64,000 bases of DNA from Edaphobacter bradus (lineage in GTDB: Bacteria; Acidobacteriota; Terriglobia; Terriglobales; Acidobacteriaceae), in the NCBI RefSeq assembly GCF_025685645.1, contig NZ_JAGSYF010000002.1, positions 1 through 64,000 on the forward strand. Direction: 5' to 3'. Position 1 is the first letter of the stretch. The number at the start of each line of letters is the position of its first letter. A model generated the notes under the pieces. It was not told the DNA's origin. It saw nothing but the letters and a program-made list of their open reading frames with translations, and ran no database searches. Below are positions 8,164-16,908 of the stretch, piece by piece. The translations under genes and the position numbers were made by a program.

Positions 8164-9099
8164 TCATTTCGGTTTTTCCGTGATCGAGTGGATCTCAGCA
8201 ATGTATCCGCCTGGGAATTGGACAACGGCAGAGGTTCGCTCGGCTGTGTAGGGAGCAACAAGAATCTCGACCCCGGCAGCCTTGGCCTTCGTTAGCGTAT
8301 CGGTTAGGTTCGGCACCTCATACCCCGTGATTTCCCGCCCGTAAGGATAAGGTAGATGGCCGTCCGTCACGAACACGACTAGCTTCCCGAAACCCGATTC
8401 GATCCGAATGCGCCGATAGGTTTCGCCCGGCTTCCCGATCTCAATGCCGGGAGCATGTCCATCATCAGAGACAACCCTGCCATGACTGAACGCAACATAG
8501 CTCGCTACGAATGCAGCTGCACGATCTGGGGAGACATAGGCACGGTTTTCCGGAATGGTTTGAAGCGCTTTATAAGAGGGCGCGGTTGTGTGCCAGTAAA
8601 GCTGCGTGTTCACGCCGCCGGGCCATTGGATAATAGCGTCTCTTCCTATGGGATCATTGAAGGGAGTGACGAGAACATCGGCACCGGCCATCCGGGCTGC
8701 GTTGATGGCCGCGTCCATGTCCGCCACCAGATAGCCGGTGCGCTCCGCTCCAAACGGATACGGTACCGGTGTTTTAAAGCCGAAGACCGAAATGCTGCCC
8801 ACGGGAGTCAACACGAGTTGTGACATGGTACTGCTTGGAGTTGGCGTCACGGTGAAGACGCCCTGTTTGGATGTGGTCCCGCCGAAGGTTGCTACAAGGC
8901 TGGCGACGAAGCGGTCGAAGTCCTCGGGCGCGACGTAGACGTGGGTCGTATCATATTGCGGCTCCACGGTCACGTTGGGCGTAACCGTAGCAGCATCGAC
9001 GACTGCCAGGGCGGTGCTCCGCATCGGGAACAGACGAGCAATTCCCGTACTCAGAAAGATCGCGATGGCAATCACGCCAAAGGATTTAGTGATACGCAT
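8164..9099 (-). CDS. Secreted double-domain VOC (glyoxalase-fold) protein
   Basis: A 311-residue protein with an N-terminal signal or anchor (about residues 5-35) and two tandem vicinal-oxygen-chelate units. The first includes THVYVAPEDFDRFVASL, GYLVADMDAAINAARMAGAD and QWPGGVNTQLYWHT. The second repeats the plan with AYVSPDRAAAFVASYVAF, GYEVPNLTDTLTKAKAAGVE and QFPGGYIAEIHS. VOC proteins are metal-dependent lyases, dioxygenases or resistance proteins. Here the His/Glu ligands at the ends of the repeats (YWH, EIH) are partly kept. Export to the periplasm is unusual for the family. Gene order ties it to the neighbouring porin (16 bp gap). The substrate cannot be read from sequence. Confidence 0.75.
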   Translation of the reverse strand: MRITKSFGVIAIAIFLSTGIARLFPMRSTALAVVDAATVTPNVTVEPQYDTTHVYVAPEDFDRFVASLVATFGGTTSKQGVFTVTPTPSSTMSQLVLTPVGSISVFGFKTPVPYPFGAERTGYLVADMDAAINAARMAGADVLVTPFNDPIGRDAIIQWPGGVNTQLYWHTTAPSYKALQTIPENRAYVSPDRAAAFVASYVAFSHGRVVSDDGHAPGIEIGKPGETYRRIRIESGFGKLVVFVTDGHLPYPYGREITGYEVPNLTDTLTKAKAAGVEILVAPYTAERTSAVVQFPGGYIAEIHSITEKPK

Positions 9100-9173
9100 T
9101 GAGTCTCCTTTCTCGAGGGGTCAGCATCACACGATGTTGGCGCGCAGCTCATTTGGCACGATGAGAACTCTCT

Positions 9174-9434
9174 TCAGTCCGCGTGAGGCTGAACTGATAC
9201 TACAGATTGCACATTTGCTCGCTGATCCCAATGCTTACCCACGAGACAAACGGATGCAGCATGTGTCACGCTGACTTTTTTCGTAAGAATCCAACCGCCG
9301 AGCTGTTCTCCGAGCACCATTCCCAGGAGGCCGAGCAGAGCGACGATTGGCGGGGCCGGACTCTTTACGCGAATCAGTCCGTACAAAATGCCGACAAACA
9401 AACCTACTGCAAATGAAATGAGCAGTACCTTCAT
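9174..9434 (-). CDS. XapX-domain (DUF1427) small membrane protein
   Basis: An 86-residue protein starting MKVLLISFAVGLFVGILYGL, followed by RVKSPAPPIVALLGLLGMVLGEQ. This is the XapX signature: two transmembrane helices around a conserved SPAPP turn. GGGAGAG precedes the ATG. The role of XapX proteins is unknown, but they recur beside small hydrolases and xanthosine/nicotinamide-type catabolic genes. It lies between the amidohydrolase (51 bp gap) and the VOC gene (74 bp gap) in one run. The C-terminal 35 residues are a soluble tail. Confidence 0.85.
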   Translation of the reverse strand: MKVLLISFAVGLFVGILYGLIRVKSPAPPIVALLGLLGMVLGEQLGGWILTKKVSVTHAASVCLVGKHWDQRANVQSVVSVQPHAD

Positions 9435-9485
9435 CAGTTGCTCTCCCTTCCAGTTCTTCAGGCCATTCTTTCGTCCGGTTGTGTT

Positions 9486-11321
9486 TTAGAACGCGAAACA
9501 GTCACAGCCGAGACTCCAAAGCCCGGATTTTCCGAATACACGAACGTGCCCATTTGGGCCCTTCTCCGCGTGACTCAGCTCTGAGTGCTGGCAAAAGGCG
9601 GAATGAGAGGCTCCAGCCAGTGATTTTGAAGCCTTGGTATAGCCGCCATAATGCGCGACAGGCGACCAGTCAGGACTGACAGGAAGCTCGGGAGGAGCAA
9701 GGCTTGCGTGCTCTTCAGTGGCGTACACAACCCTGCCACCGACGATGGTCAGCACCGATTCAAGATCTTTAATTTCTCCCTCCGGGATCGAGAAATAATC
9801 GGCAGAGAGAACGGCCAGATCAGCGAGCTGCCCAGGAACAAGCGCTCCCTTCTTACCATCCTCCGTGGAGAACCAACTGCTTCCCATGGTGTAAAGCTTC
9901 AGCGCTTCCGCCCGATCGAGCCGATTTTCTTCCGGATACAGACCAAGACCGCCTATGGTCTTGCCAGTTATAAGCCAATACAGAGAAAGGTAAGGGTTGT
10001 AGCTTGAGACGCGGGTTGCATCGGTCCCTGCTCCCACGGGAACACCCATCTCCAACATCCGCCGTATCGGCGGTGTGCGCTTCGCTTGCTGCGCCCCATA
10101 TCGCTCGACAAAGTACTCACCTTGGAATGCCATGCGGTTCTGCACCGCGATGCCGCCGCCCAGCGCTTTCACACGTTCGATATTGCGATCAGTAATCGTC
10201 TCGCAGTGATCGAAGAACCAGTGCAGGCCGTCAAACGGAATCTCTCGATTCACTTCTTCATAGACGTTCAAAGCTCGCTCGATCGTCTCGTTGTATGTCG
10301 CATGCAAGCGAAATGGCCAGCGATTCTCTACCAGATGTCTAATGACGGCATTCAGCTCGCTTTCCATCACGGGAACCATGTCCGGCCGCGGGACAAGAAA
10401 GTCTTCGAAGTCCGCAGCGGAAAAAACTAGCATTTCCCCTGCGCCATTGACGCGATAGAAATCATCGCCGTCCCCGGGCTTTGTCATTTTGGTCCAGCTC
10501 TGGAAGTCGGCCAGTTCCTGTTTCGGTTTCTGCGTGAAGAGGTTGTAAGCAAGCCGGACGGAAAGTTCTCCATTTCGGTGCAGTTCGTTCACAACGGCGT
10601 AGTCGTCGGGATAGTTCTGAAAGCCGCCGCCCGCATCGATCACACTGGTAATTCCAAAGCGGTTTAGCTCACGGAAAAAGAGCCTTGAAGAGTTGAGTTG
10701 GTCCTCGCGCGACAGTTTCGGACCCTTCGCGAGGGTGGAGTAGAGAATATTTGCGTTCGGCTTCGCGATGAGAAGACCTGTGGGGTTCCCGTGACGGTCG
10801 CGTTGAACTTCACCGGCCGGAAAGTCTGGGGCATTCTTGTCATAGCCCACAGCACGAAGCGCCGCTCCGTTCAACAGCGCTCTGTCGTACAAATGCATCA
10901 CGAAGACCGGTGTGTCCGGCGCTACTGCGTTGATCTCATCGAGCGTTGGCATGCGGCGTTCAGCGAATTGAAACTCCGTCCAACCGCCGATAACTCGGAC
11001 CCACTGCGGAGCGGGCGTCCGCTCCGCTTGATCTTTCAGCATGCGCAGAGCATCGGAGAGCGAAGGTACACCATCCCAGCGCAGCTCCATGTTGTAATTG
11101 AGGCCGCCGCGGATCGGATGCATGTGGGAATCGTTGAGGCCTGGAATGATGGTTCGGCCCTTTGCATCAATCACTTTGGTCGCAGGGCCACGCAGCCGTA
11201 AGATATCTTGCTCGTTGCCCGTGGCGATGATCTTTCCGTCTGTAATCGCGAGAGCTTCAACAAATGAAGGCGTGGAATTCGTCTCGATCTTTGCATTGTG
11301 CAAGATAGTATCCGTTGCCAT
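9486..11321 (-). CDS. Metal-dependent amidohydrolase (YtcJ-like)
   Basis: The start is at ATG 11321 with GAGGAAA just upstream, giving 611 residues; a longer in-frame extension overlaps the upstream gene and is rejected. The amidohydrolase plan is clear: TIIPGLNDSHMHP with the first His pair at about residues 66 and 68, FRLHATYNETI and HWFFDHCETI giving the later metal-site His residues, GAGTDATR with the catalytic Asp, and the C-terminal ALVPGQLADLAVLS that closes the small beta-sandwich. YtcJ-like members hydrolyse C-N bonds of amides or cyclic imides and are often of unknown specificity. It lies 62 bp after the isochorismatase-like gene, so the two hydrolases probably act on the same amide-type compound. 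Confidence 0.85.
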   Translation of the reverse strand: MATDTILHNAKIETNSTPSFVEALAITDGKIIATGNEQDILRLRGPATKVIDAKGRTIIPGLNDSHMHPIRGGLNYNMELRWDGVPSLSDALRMLKDQAERTPAPQWVRVIGGWTEFQFAERRMPTLDEINAVAPDTPVFVMHLYDRALLNGAALRAVGYDKNAPDFPAGEVQRDRHGNPTGLLIAKPNANILYSTLAKGPKLSREDQLNSSRLFFRELNRFGITSVIDAGGGFQNYPDDYAVVNELHRNGELSVRLAYNLFTQKPKQELADFQSWTKMTKPGDGDDFYRVNGAGEMLVFSAADFEDFLVPRPDMVPVMESELNAVIRHLVENRWPFRLHATYNETIERALNVYEEVNREIPFDGLHWFFDHCETITDRNIERVKALGGGIAVQNRMAFQGEYFVERYGAQQAKRTPPIRRMLEMGVPVGAGTDATRVSSYNPYLSLYWLITGKTIGGLGLYPEENRLDRAEALKLYTMGSSWFSTEDGKKGALVPGQLADLAVLSADYFSIPEGEIKDLESVLTIVGGRVVYATEEHASLAPPELPVSPDWSPVAHYGGYTKASKSLAGASHSAFCQHSELSHAEKGPNGHVRVFGKSGLWSLGCDCFAF

Positions 11322-11383
11322 AAGATTTTCCTCACAGGACTGTGGTGCCAGAAGGCAAGAAGACCCTTGCCCTCTGCTCGTTC

Positions 11384-12094
11384 CTACTTGTGCGCCCCAG
11401 CGAGCGCGGCGGGAATTACGTATTCGGGGAATTTCGTGGCGGGAGCGCCGTGTACCATCGTGTACACGTACTCGACTCCGATCCCATAAGCCCCGTAATG
11501 GTTCTTCACAATGTCCATCACGGCGTCGTAAGTTTCCTTGTGAGCCCAGTCGCGCTGCCACTCCAGCATTGTTGAGAGTGACGTCACGGGTTTCGCTCCC
11601 GCCTGGATTACTCGCTTCATAGCGTTGTCATGAGCGAGTTGACTCACGTCACCGCAGCAATCTTCCACCACGTAGACTTCGTAGCCGTCGTGGATCGCCT
11701 GCACTGTGGGAAGCGCCACGCAGGTCTCGGTCCACAGCCCAGCCAGCACGATCTTTTTGCGCCCTGTCTCTTCAATGGCCGCTACGAAGTTCTTGTCGTC
11801 CCAGGAGTTCATCGATGAACGCTCTATAGGCTCCCGGCCCGGGAATACAGCTCGGAGCTGAGGCCACATGTTGCCGCTGAACGCCTTTGTTTCAACTGTC
11901 GACAGTACGACCGGGACATCAAACACTCTGGCAGCTTTTGCAAGAGCCACTGTGTTGTTTATGATCCCCTGACGGTCAAAGTTACTGGTCCCAAATAGCA
12001 TTTGTGGCTGATGATCGATGAGCGTCACAACGCAATTGTCAGGAGTCAGCAACCCCTTCTCACTTCGTTTTGCCGGACCGCTGTTCTGAACCAT
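11384..12094 (-). CDS. Isochorismatase-family cysteine hydrolase (YcaC-like)
   Basis: A 236-residue protein with the cysteine-hydrolase triad in the expected places: Asp27 in CVVTLIDHQPQML, a Lys in GRKKIVLAGL and Cys125 in WTETCVALPT. The length and the MNSWDD and DNAMKRVIQAGAKPVTS segments match YcaC-type amidases, not true isochorismatases. These enzymes hydrolyse amide or nicotinamide-like bonds. It is the first gene of a minus-strand run of six and is divergent from the HxlR regulator (197 bp between start codons), a typical regulator-target arrangement. Confidence 0.85.
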   Translation of the reverse strand: MVQNSGPAKRSEKGLLTPDNCVVTLIDHQPQMLFGTSNFDRQGIINNTVALAKAARVFDVPVVLSTVETKAFSGNMWPQLRAVFPGREPIERSSMNSWDDKNFVAAIEETGRKKIVLAGLWTETCVALPTVQAIHDGYEVYVVEDCCGDVSQLAHDNAMKRVIQAGAKPVTSLSTMLEWQRDWAHKETYDAVMDIVKNHYGAYGIGVEYVYTMVHGAPATKFPEYVIPAALAGAHK

Positions 12095-12291
12095 GACTTT
12101 TCTCTCCTCTTAGAGGTGAATGGATTATGTAAGACGTTTCCGCCTTCAACACATCCGAAAGGTGGCTACGCCGCTGCTAAACGTGTTGTCGTGTTCAAGA
12201 AATTTCGCTTTCTTCGATGTAAGATCAAAATCACTTTGTACTACGAAGGGGACACCAGGAACCAAATGGATACCTGGTCACCAAAATTGAA
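12095..12291. promoter_or_regulatory. Divergent promoter region between the hydrolase operon and the HxlR gene
   Basis: This 197-bp space must carry both promoters. An imperfectly spaced inverted repeat, ACCAGG (12254-12259) and CCTGGT (12273-12278), lies just ahead of the HxlR start and could be its operator. A second detail is an in-frame-looking ATG at 12265 that ends at a TGA after nine codons. Confidence 0.4.
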
Positions 12292-12615
12292 GTGAGCGCT
12301 AAACGTATTGTCAGCATGTGTCCGATCGAGGAACTGCTCGTCCTGATTGGCGGCCGCTGGAAACCAGTCATTCTCTGGTGGCTTATGGGCACCGAAAAGC
12401 CGCTCCGGTTCAAAATCCTCCGGCAAAGCATGCCTCGAATCTCGCAGAAGGTATTGACGCAGCAGTTGCGAGAACTTGAGCGGGACGGACTTGTGAAAAG
12501 AGAGATGTTCTCCGAAATGCCTGTGCGTGTTGAATACTCGCTGACCGCGTTCGGACGAAAGCTCCGGCCTGTTCTGCAGGAGCTCGATTCCTGGGCTCGG
12601 AAGTATCTGCTTTAG
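12292..12615 (+). CDS. HxlR-family winged-helix transcriptional regulator
   Basis: A 107-residue protein beginning at GTG 12292. The family signature is clear: MCPIEELLVLIGGRWKPVIL, then LRFKILRQSMPRISQKVLTQ with the recognition helix, QLRELERDGLVKREMF and the wing VRVEYSLTAFGRKLRPVL. Cys10 is the position used for redox or electrophile sensing in HxlR/HypR relatives. No strong ribosome-binding site precedes the GTG, so the true start is a little uncertain. HxlR proteins often control adjacent divergent detoxification or catabolic operons, here the six genes running from 12094. Confidence 0.85.
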   Translation: MSAKRIVSMCPIEELLVLIGGRWKPVILWWLMGTEKPLRFKILRQSMPRISQKVLTQQLRELERDGLVKREMFSEMPVRVEYSLTAFGRKLRPVLQELDSWARKYLL

Positions 12616-12649
12616 GCAAAAACGAAGGCAAGCAGATTCCCCAGGGGAT

Positions 12650-12933
12650 GTCGCTGCCTCTCCGGCGTCACTCAGAGCGACGCGTGCCCTCCCCTGTCCC
12701 TCTGCCCAGATGTTTCCACCTGTGCCGCGTTTGCCAAGCTCCAACGCTCGATCAACGATTCCCAATTGCGAGTAGATCTCCAGCGTGCGCGCCTGCACTC
12801 CCAGCGCTCGGGTTTCAATCGATGGCGCAGCATGTCTGTCAATGATGAGGGTGCGTATACTGCGTCGAACAAGTTGATTAGCAAGCATCAGTCCGGTTGG
12901 GCCGGCCCCGACGACAAGAACATCGGTGTCCAT
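12650..12933 (-). pseudogene. N-terminal stump of an FAD-dependent aromatic monooxygenase
   Basis: From ATG 12933 the frame reads MDTDVLVVGAGPTGLMLANQ, the dinucleotide-binding start with GAGPTG, then ERTRALGVQ-type segment (ETRALGVQARTLEIYSQLGI) characteristic of PheA/TfdB/RdmE-type hydroxylases. Similarity stops at about residue 93 (VALSDAGEA). The family is 380-600 residues and the later GD and DG motifs are absent. The frame runs on meaninglessly across the HxlR gene. This is a deleted gene whose 3' part was probably lost when the HxlR region was joined to it. Confidence 0.8.
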
Positions 12934-13498
12934 TTAAGCCTCCAATGCAACCGGATCCATCCAGGTCATTTTCAGCTTGATCCGATATCTGCGGTCCCAT
13001 GCTTGAAATCCGGGAAACCGCTAAGGAGCTCCTAATCGCGCACAGGCTACCACGGACGGATGCCGACTTGCAAAACGAGATCAGTGTTTCCAGACCACAT
13101 GGCCGTATAGTCCGCATTTCGGACAAGTGACCCTCGGCGATCATCTGTTAAGAACAGGATTTCTGACAAGATCAATTCGTAACTAATGCGAAACTGCCTT
13201 CGGTTCTGCGGTTTATGGGCTTCGCCAAGGATTAGGTACTGATATGTCGGCTTCTGTTTACCAAATTGATAGTGGTCACACCCCGCATCATGGTACCTAT
13301 TGAAACCGAATCAATGGCGCAGGATTGCAGGGAGGTATCCCTTGTTGCAGTCCAACCTCAAATTGGTAGAGAAAACGAACCGTAAGAGATATCTAAACCC
13401 TGAAAAGTTCGAAAATCGTCCACTAGGGCCGACCATTCTTCAAACTGAGCCCTTTTGAAGATCATCTCGATGCCATGGCGACATTCAGGTGGAGTGGC
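12934..13498. other. 565-bp stretch without a gene
   Basis: I find no frame with protein-like composition and no RNA gene. It separates the catabolic region from the binding-protein island and includes the 3' flank of the long minus-strand operon ending at 13499. I could not identify a convincing terminator. Confidence 0.4.
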
Positions 13499-14524
13499 TT
13501 ACTTAAGTATCTCTCTTTGCTGTTGCACGAGATCGACCGTTAGCGGCAGGTAATCGCCCTCTTGGCTGATCGCCTCCTGGCCTTCGCGGCTGAGGATGTA
13601 GGACAGAAACTCGCTCACCTTAGGATCGATTGGCTTCCCTGGAGCCCTGTTGATGTAGATGGGGATGTCGCGGAGGAGTGGATAGGTGCGGTTGACGACG
13701 TTTTCGCGGGTCGGCGCAATGTAAGGTGCGCCTTCGCGGGTGGCGATGGGAATGGGCCTAACGTCGGATGTGAGATATCTGATGCCGGAGTAAGCGAGGC
13801 CGTACTTATCAGCGGCGAGCGCAATGAGGCTTCGTCGGCCAGCAGGGGTGATGGTCTTGCCCGTGCTGTCGTAGATGTTGTCGAACTGGTGAATGCCACA
13901 GTTCCAACTGGAGCTTCCGCCCATCGTGGCGGCAGAGAAGAAGACGCCGAAGCCGCTATCGCTGGCATAGCCGTAGAGGTGAATAGGCTTGTCCGCCCAA
14001 TCCCCGGCGAGGCCGAGGTCTCCCCATTTCTGAATGTTGATTGGGGCGCCGAGCTTACGTTCTGTGCCGAAGATGGCGTCGAGCTGCGGCAGGGTGAGCC
14101 CCTTGAGCGGGTTGTCCTTGTTGACGAAAACGACCATGGGAAAGGTCTTCCCTTCGACATCGTAGGCACCGGTTGCGGCGACGAAGCGAGTTGGGGCGTA
14201 GCCGAAGGTTTTGGAGAAACCGAGGCTTTCGACTGGCCAGATGTCGCGGCCCATATAGGCAAGGTCAGCATGGCCGGCATAAAGTCCACCAATGGCGGCG
14301 GCGGTGCTGTAGAGATGGTCTTCGAACCGAATGTCGGGCTGATATTTGTGGAAGCCATCTTCCCAGCGCTTCGCTAGAGCCACCATGCCGTCATTGCCCC
14401 AGACAACGAGGGTTCCGCTGACTTTCACGTGAGGCGTGTATTGCGGAAAGGAGGTGAGATCCTGTGCGGAGGCTGCGGCCGCGGCCAGCACCACGAAGAT
14501 GGAGAGTAGAGACGTCAGCTTCAT
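13499..14524 (-). CDS. PstS-like periplasmic binding protein (paralogue 1)
   Basis: 341 residues; signal peptide MKLTSLLSIFVVLAAAAASA then Q; AGGGAAG before ATG. The family plan is present: TLVVWGNDGMVALAKRWEDG (first ligand loop region), ADLAYMGRDIWPVE, ATGAYDVEGKTF, FVNKDNPL, QLDAIFGT, KWGDLGLAGDWADKPIHLYG and a C-terminal FLSYILSREGQEAISQEG. The segment after HLYGY reads ASDSGFGVFFSAAT; it keeps an S-G pair where PstS has its phosphate-binding GSGT, so it is the most PstS-like copy at this point. It lacks the RTGGW insert found in paralogues 2-5. Last gene of the eight-gene operon headed by the TonB receptor at 24796. Confidence 0.85.
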   Translation of the reverse strand: MKLTSLLSIFVVLAAAAASAQDLTSFPQYTPHVKVSGTLVVWGNDGMVALAKRWEDGFHKYQPDIRFEDHLYSTAAAIGGLYAGHADLAYMGRDIWPVESLGFSKTFGYAPTRFVAATGAYDVEGKTFPMVVFVNKDNPLKGLTLPQLDAIFGTERKLGAPINIQKWGDLGLAGDWADKPIHLYGYASDSGFGVFFSAATMGGSSSWNCGIHQFDNIYDSTGKTITPAGRRSLIALAADKYGLAYSGIRYLTSDVRPIPIATREGAPYIAPTRENVVNRTYPLLRDIPIYINRAPGKPIDPKVSEFLSYILSREGQEAISQEGDYLPLTVDLVQQQREILK

Positions 14525-14588
14525 AAGTCTTCCCTTTCGTGCAACTCATATTTTGGTGATGTCGCTGGAGGAGGGCTGCGCAGAGAGG

Positions 14589-15677
14589 TCATTCGAGCTT
14601 CTTGAGTTGCTCGCGTGCAACCTCGGGTGTGAGCGGGAGGTATCCGCCGTCGCGCAGAACGCCCTCTTGTCCCTGGCGGCTTAGGATGTAGGTGAGAAAT
14701 GCCTTGAGCTTCGGGTCTACGGGCTGGCCTGGCGGCCGATTGATGTAGACGTAAATGGATTCGACGAGCGGATAGGTCCGATTCGCCATATTCTCCAGCG
14801 TGGGCTCGACGAAGGGCCCACGTGCATCAGCAGCGAGCGCGAGTGGCCGCACTTCGTTGCTCTTACGCGCGCATTGTGGAGCGGTGTAGGCGATCCCGTA
14901 AGGATCCTTGGAGAGTGCGTCGATGATCATCTCGCAGCCTTGGGGCGGACGCGGGCCGGGTTTGAAGAGCATACCCACTTCGTTCAGCGCGAACTCGTGC
15001 AGTTCCGGGTTCCACTTATCGCCTCCCTGGAATGCCATTCGCTGCATCGAGAGGCAAAAGCTATTGGCGCTGAGATCATAAGCATAAGGATGGATAGGCT
15101 TGTCCGCCCACTCGCCAGTAAGTCCGAGTTGACCCCATGTGCGAATGTTCTTGTCGGGACCACGGGCGCTCGCAGTGGACCAATGCGTTCCTTGCCAGCC
15201 GCCCGTCCGCTGCGATCCGAAGATACCGTCGAGCTGCTGCACATCAAGTTTTACGAGAGGGTTCTTCTTATTGACGTAGATGACATTGGCGGGCATCTTT
15301 GCCGGCACATCGTAGGCACCCGTGGCAACAATGATCTCGAGGGGGTCGTAACCGTAGACCTCGTGGAAGGCGAGAGTTTCCATTGGCCAGCTGTGGTGTC
15401 CCATGAGGCCGAGGTCGGCGACGCCAGTATAGAGGGCGCCAATGGCGGCGGCGCCGCTCGGCAAAACGTCGGCGAAGCGGAGGCCGCGCTGGTGCTCGTG
15501 AATGCCTAGTTCCCAGGCGGTGAGCATCTGGAGCATCGTCTCATTGCCCCAAATCCGGATCTCGCCAAACTGATCGTTATTTCCCTGGTAGAGAGGGAGG
15601 CCATCGAGATTTTGTGCAGAGCCAGCGGTTGCCACGAGGGCTGTGATGATGAGAGCGATCATCTGTGTCCTTCGCAT
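14589..15677 (-). CDS. PstS-like periplasmic binding protein (paralogue 2)
   Basis: 362 residues from ATG 15677 (AAGGAG 8 nt upstream; an ATG six bases earlier sits too close to that site). Signal peptide MRRTQMIALIITALVATAGS-AQ. It carries IRIWGNETMLQMLTAWELGI, ADLGLMGHHSWPME, NKKNPLVKL, and the insert RTGGWQGTHWSTASARGPDK before NIRTWGQLGLTGEWADKPIH. The segment after the KPIH motif is AYDLSANSFCLSMQRMAFQ, unlike any other copy. The usual MGR is MGH here. C-terminus RQGQEGVLRDGGYLPLTPEV. Operon member, 65 bp before paralogue 1. Confidence 0.85.
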   Translation of the reverse strand: MRRTQMIALIITALVATAGSAQNLDGLPLYQGNNDQFGEIRIWGNETMLQMLTAWELGIHEHQRGLRFADVLPSGAAAIGALYTGVADLGLMGHHSWPMETLAFHEVYGYDPLEIIVATGAYDVPAKMPANVIYVNKKNPLVKLDVQQLDGIFGSQRTGGWQGTHWSTASARGPDKNIRTWGQLGLTGEWADKPIHPYAYDLSANSFCLSMQRMAFQGGDKWNPELHEFALNEVGMLFKPGPRPPQGCEMIIDALSKDPYGIAYTAPQCARKSNEVRPLALAADARGPFVEPTLENMANRTYPLVESIYVYINRPPGQPVDPKLKAFLTYILSRQGQEGVLRDGGYLPLTPEVAREQLKKLE

Positions 15678-15758
15678 CGGCATTCTCCTTGAACTACTGC
15701 TTGCGTAGCGAACTTGTGAGACGACAGCGTCAACGAAGTGATCGACGAGTCTTGTCGT

Positions 15759-16838
15759 CTACTGGAGCTTCTGAAGCTGCTCCAGTGCGAGTTGGGGGGT
15801 TAGGGGCAGGTATCCACCGGAGCGCGACACTACGTCCTGCCCCTCGCGGCTGAGCACATAGCTGAGGAACTCCTTCACCCCAGGATCGACCGGCTCGCCT
15901 GGCGTGCGATCGATGTAGATATAAACAGACCTGCTCAACGGATAGGTGCGGTCGGCGACCGTGGACTTGCTCAGTGGTATCGGGGTTGAGCCGCCCGCTG
16001 GTGTGATGGCGAGCGGTTTCAATGCATTTGTCTTGAAGCAGAGGCATGTATAGCCCACGCCGTAGCGGTCTTTGCTGAGAGCCTCGGCGATCTTGTCTCC
16101 CTCCGGGAATTCCCTAAGACCGGGGTTCCAGATATCGCCGCCCTGCATGATGTCCTTGCGGAAGGAGAGCATGGGACCGGAGACGGGTGAATAGATCGTT
16201 ACGGGATAACCGTAGACGTGGATGGGCTTGTCCGCCCACTCTCCAGTGAGACCGAGCTGACCCCAGGTGCGTATGTTTTGATCGGGACCACGTGCCGCTT
16301 CCGGGTGCCAGATGAACTTCTCATCCCATGCTCCGGTTCGCTGATCGCCAAAGATGCCGTCGAGCTGCTTGAGGCTGAGGCCAGAGAGAGGGTTGTCTTT
16401 GTTGACGAGGACAGCGAGGGCGAAGGTCCTGTCGGCAGCATCGAAGCTGCCAGTCGCGACCATAATCTCGAGCGGCAGATGGTGCTCACGCCGGAACATG
16501 ACATGACGTTCGAGGGGTAATATCGGACGGCTCATCAGAGCCATATCGGCCACGTGGGAGAAGAGCGCGGCCTGTGCGGTTTCAGTCCCCTTGAGGGTAT
16601 CGGAGAAACGGATTTCGGGCTGGTAGCGAACGAAGCCTTCTTCCCACAATTTCATCAGACCGGCCATCTCGTTGCTTCCCCAGCTGCGAAGGATCTCCGG
16701 CCCTGGAAGCTTCTGTTCCGGCTTGTATGGGGCCAGTTGCCGGGATGTCTGCGTGTAGACGGGGGTAGCGGCAACCGTGAGCGCGAGCAATGGCCAGAGA
16801 GGCGAGATCAAGGAACAGAGACGGTGAAAAGATTTCAT
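15759..16838 (-). CDS. PstS-like periplasmic binding protein (paralogue 3)
   Basis: 359 residues; signal peptide ends VAATPVYTQ; GGAGAA 9 nt before ATG. Motifs: ILRSWGSNEMAGLMKLWEEG, ADMALMSRPILPLE (MSR as in classical PstS-type SRP), VLVNKDNPLSGL, KQLDGIFGDQRTGAWDEKF, NIRTWGQLGLTGEWADKPIH. The variable ligand segment VTIYSPVSGPMLSFRKD is proline-rich and longer than in most copies. The YG-x-x-YTC region contains two nearby cysteines (YTCLCFKTN). Same minus-strand operon, 75 bp from paralogue 2. Confidence 0.85.
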   Translation of the reverse strand: MKSFHRLCSLISPLWPLLALTVAATPVYTQTSRQLAPYKPEQKLPGPEILRSWGSNEMAGLMKLWEEGFVRYQPEIRFSDTLKGTETAQAALFSHVADMALMSRPILPLERHVMFRREHHLPLEIMVATGSFDAADRTFALAVLVNKDNPLSGLSLKQLDGIFGDQRTGAWDEKFIWHPEAARGPDQNIRTWGQLGLTGEWADKPIHVYGYPVTIYSPVSGPMLSFRKDIMQGGDIWNPGLREFPEGDKIAEALSKDRYGVGYTCLCFKTNALKPLAITPAGGSTPIPLSKSTVADRTYPLSRSVYIYIDRTPGEPVDPGVKEFLSYVLSREGQDVVSRSGGYLPLTPQLALEQLQKLQ

Positions 16839-16908
16839 GAATTACTGTTCTCCGGATTTTTATGTACGTGTTCCGGGCGTTGCACTGCTGTGGCCTCCAC
16901 CATCCGGG

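Noticed and set aside
12241-12933. A 230-residue monooxygenase gene
   Set aside because: Only the first ~93 residues match the family; the rest is the antisense of the HxlR gene.
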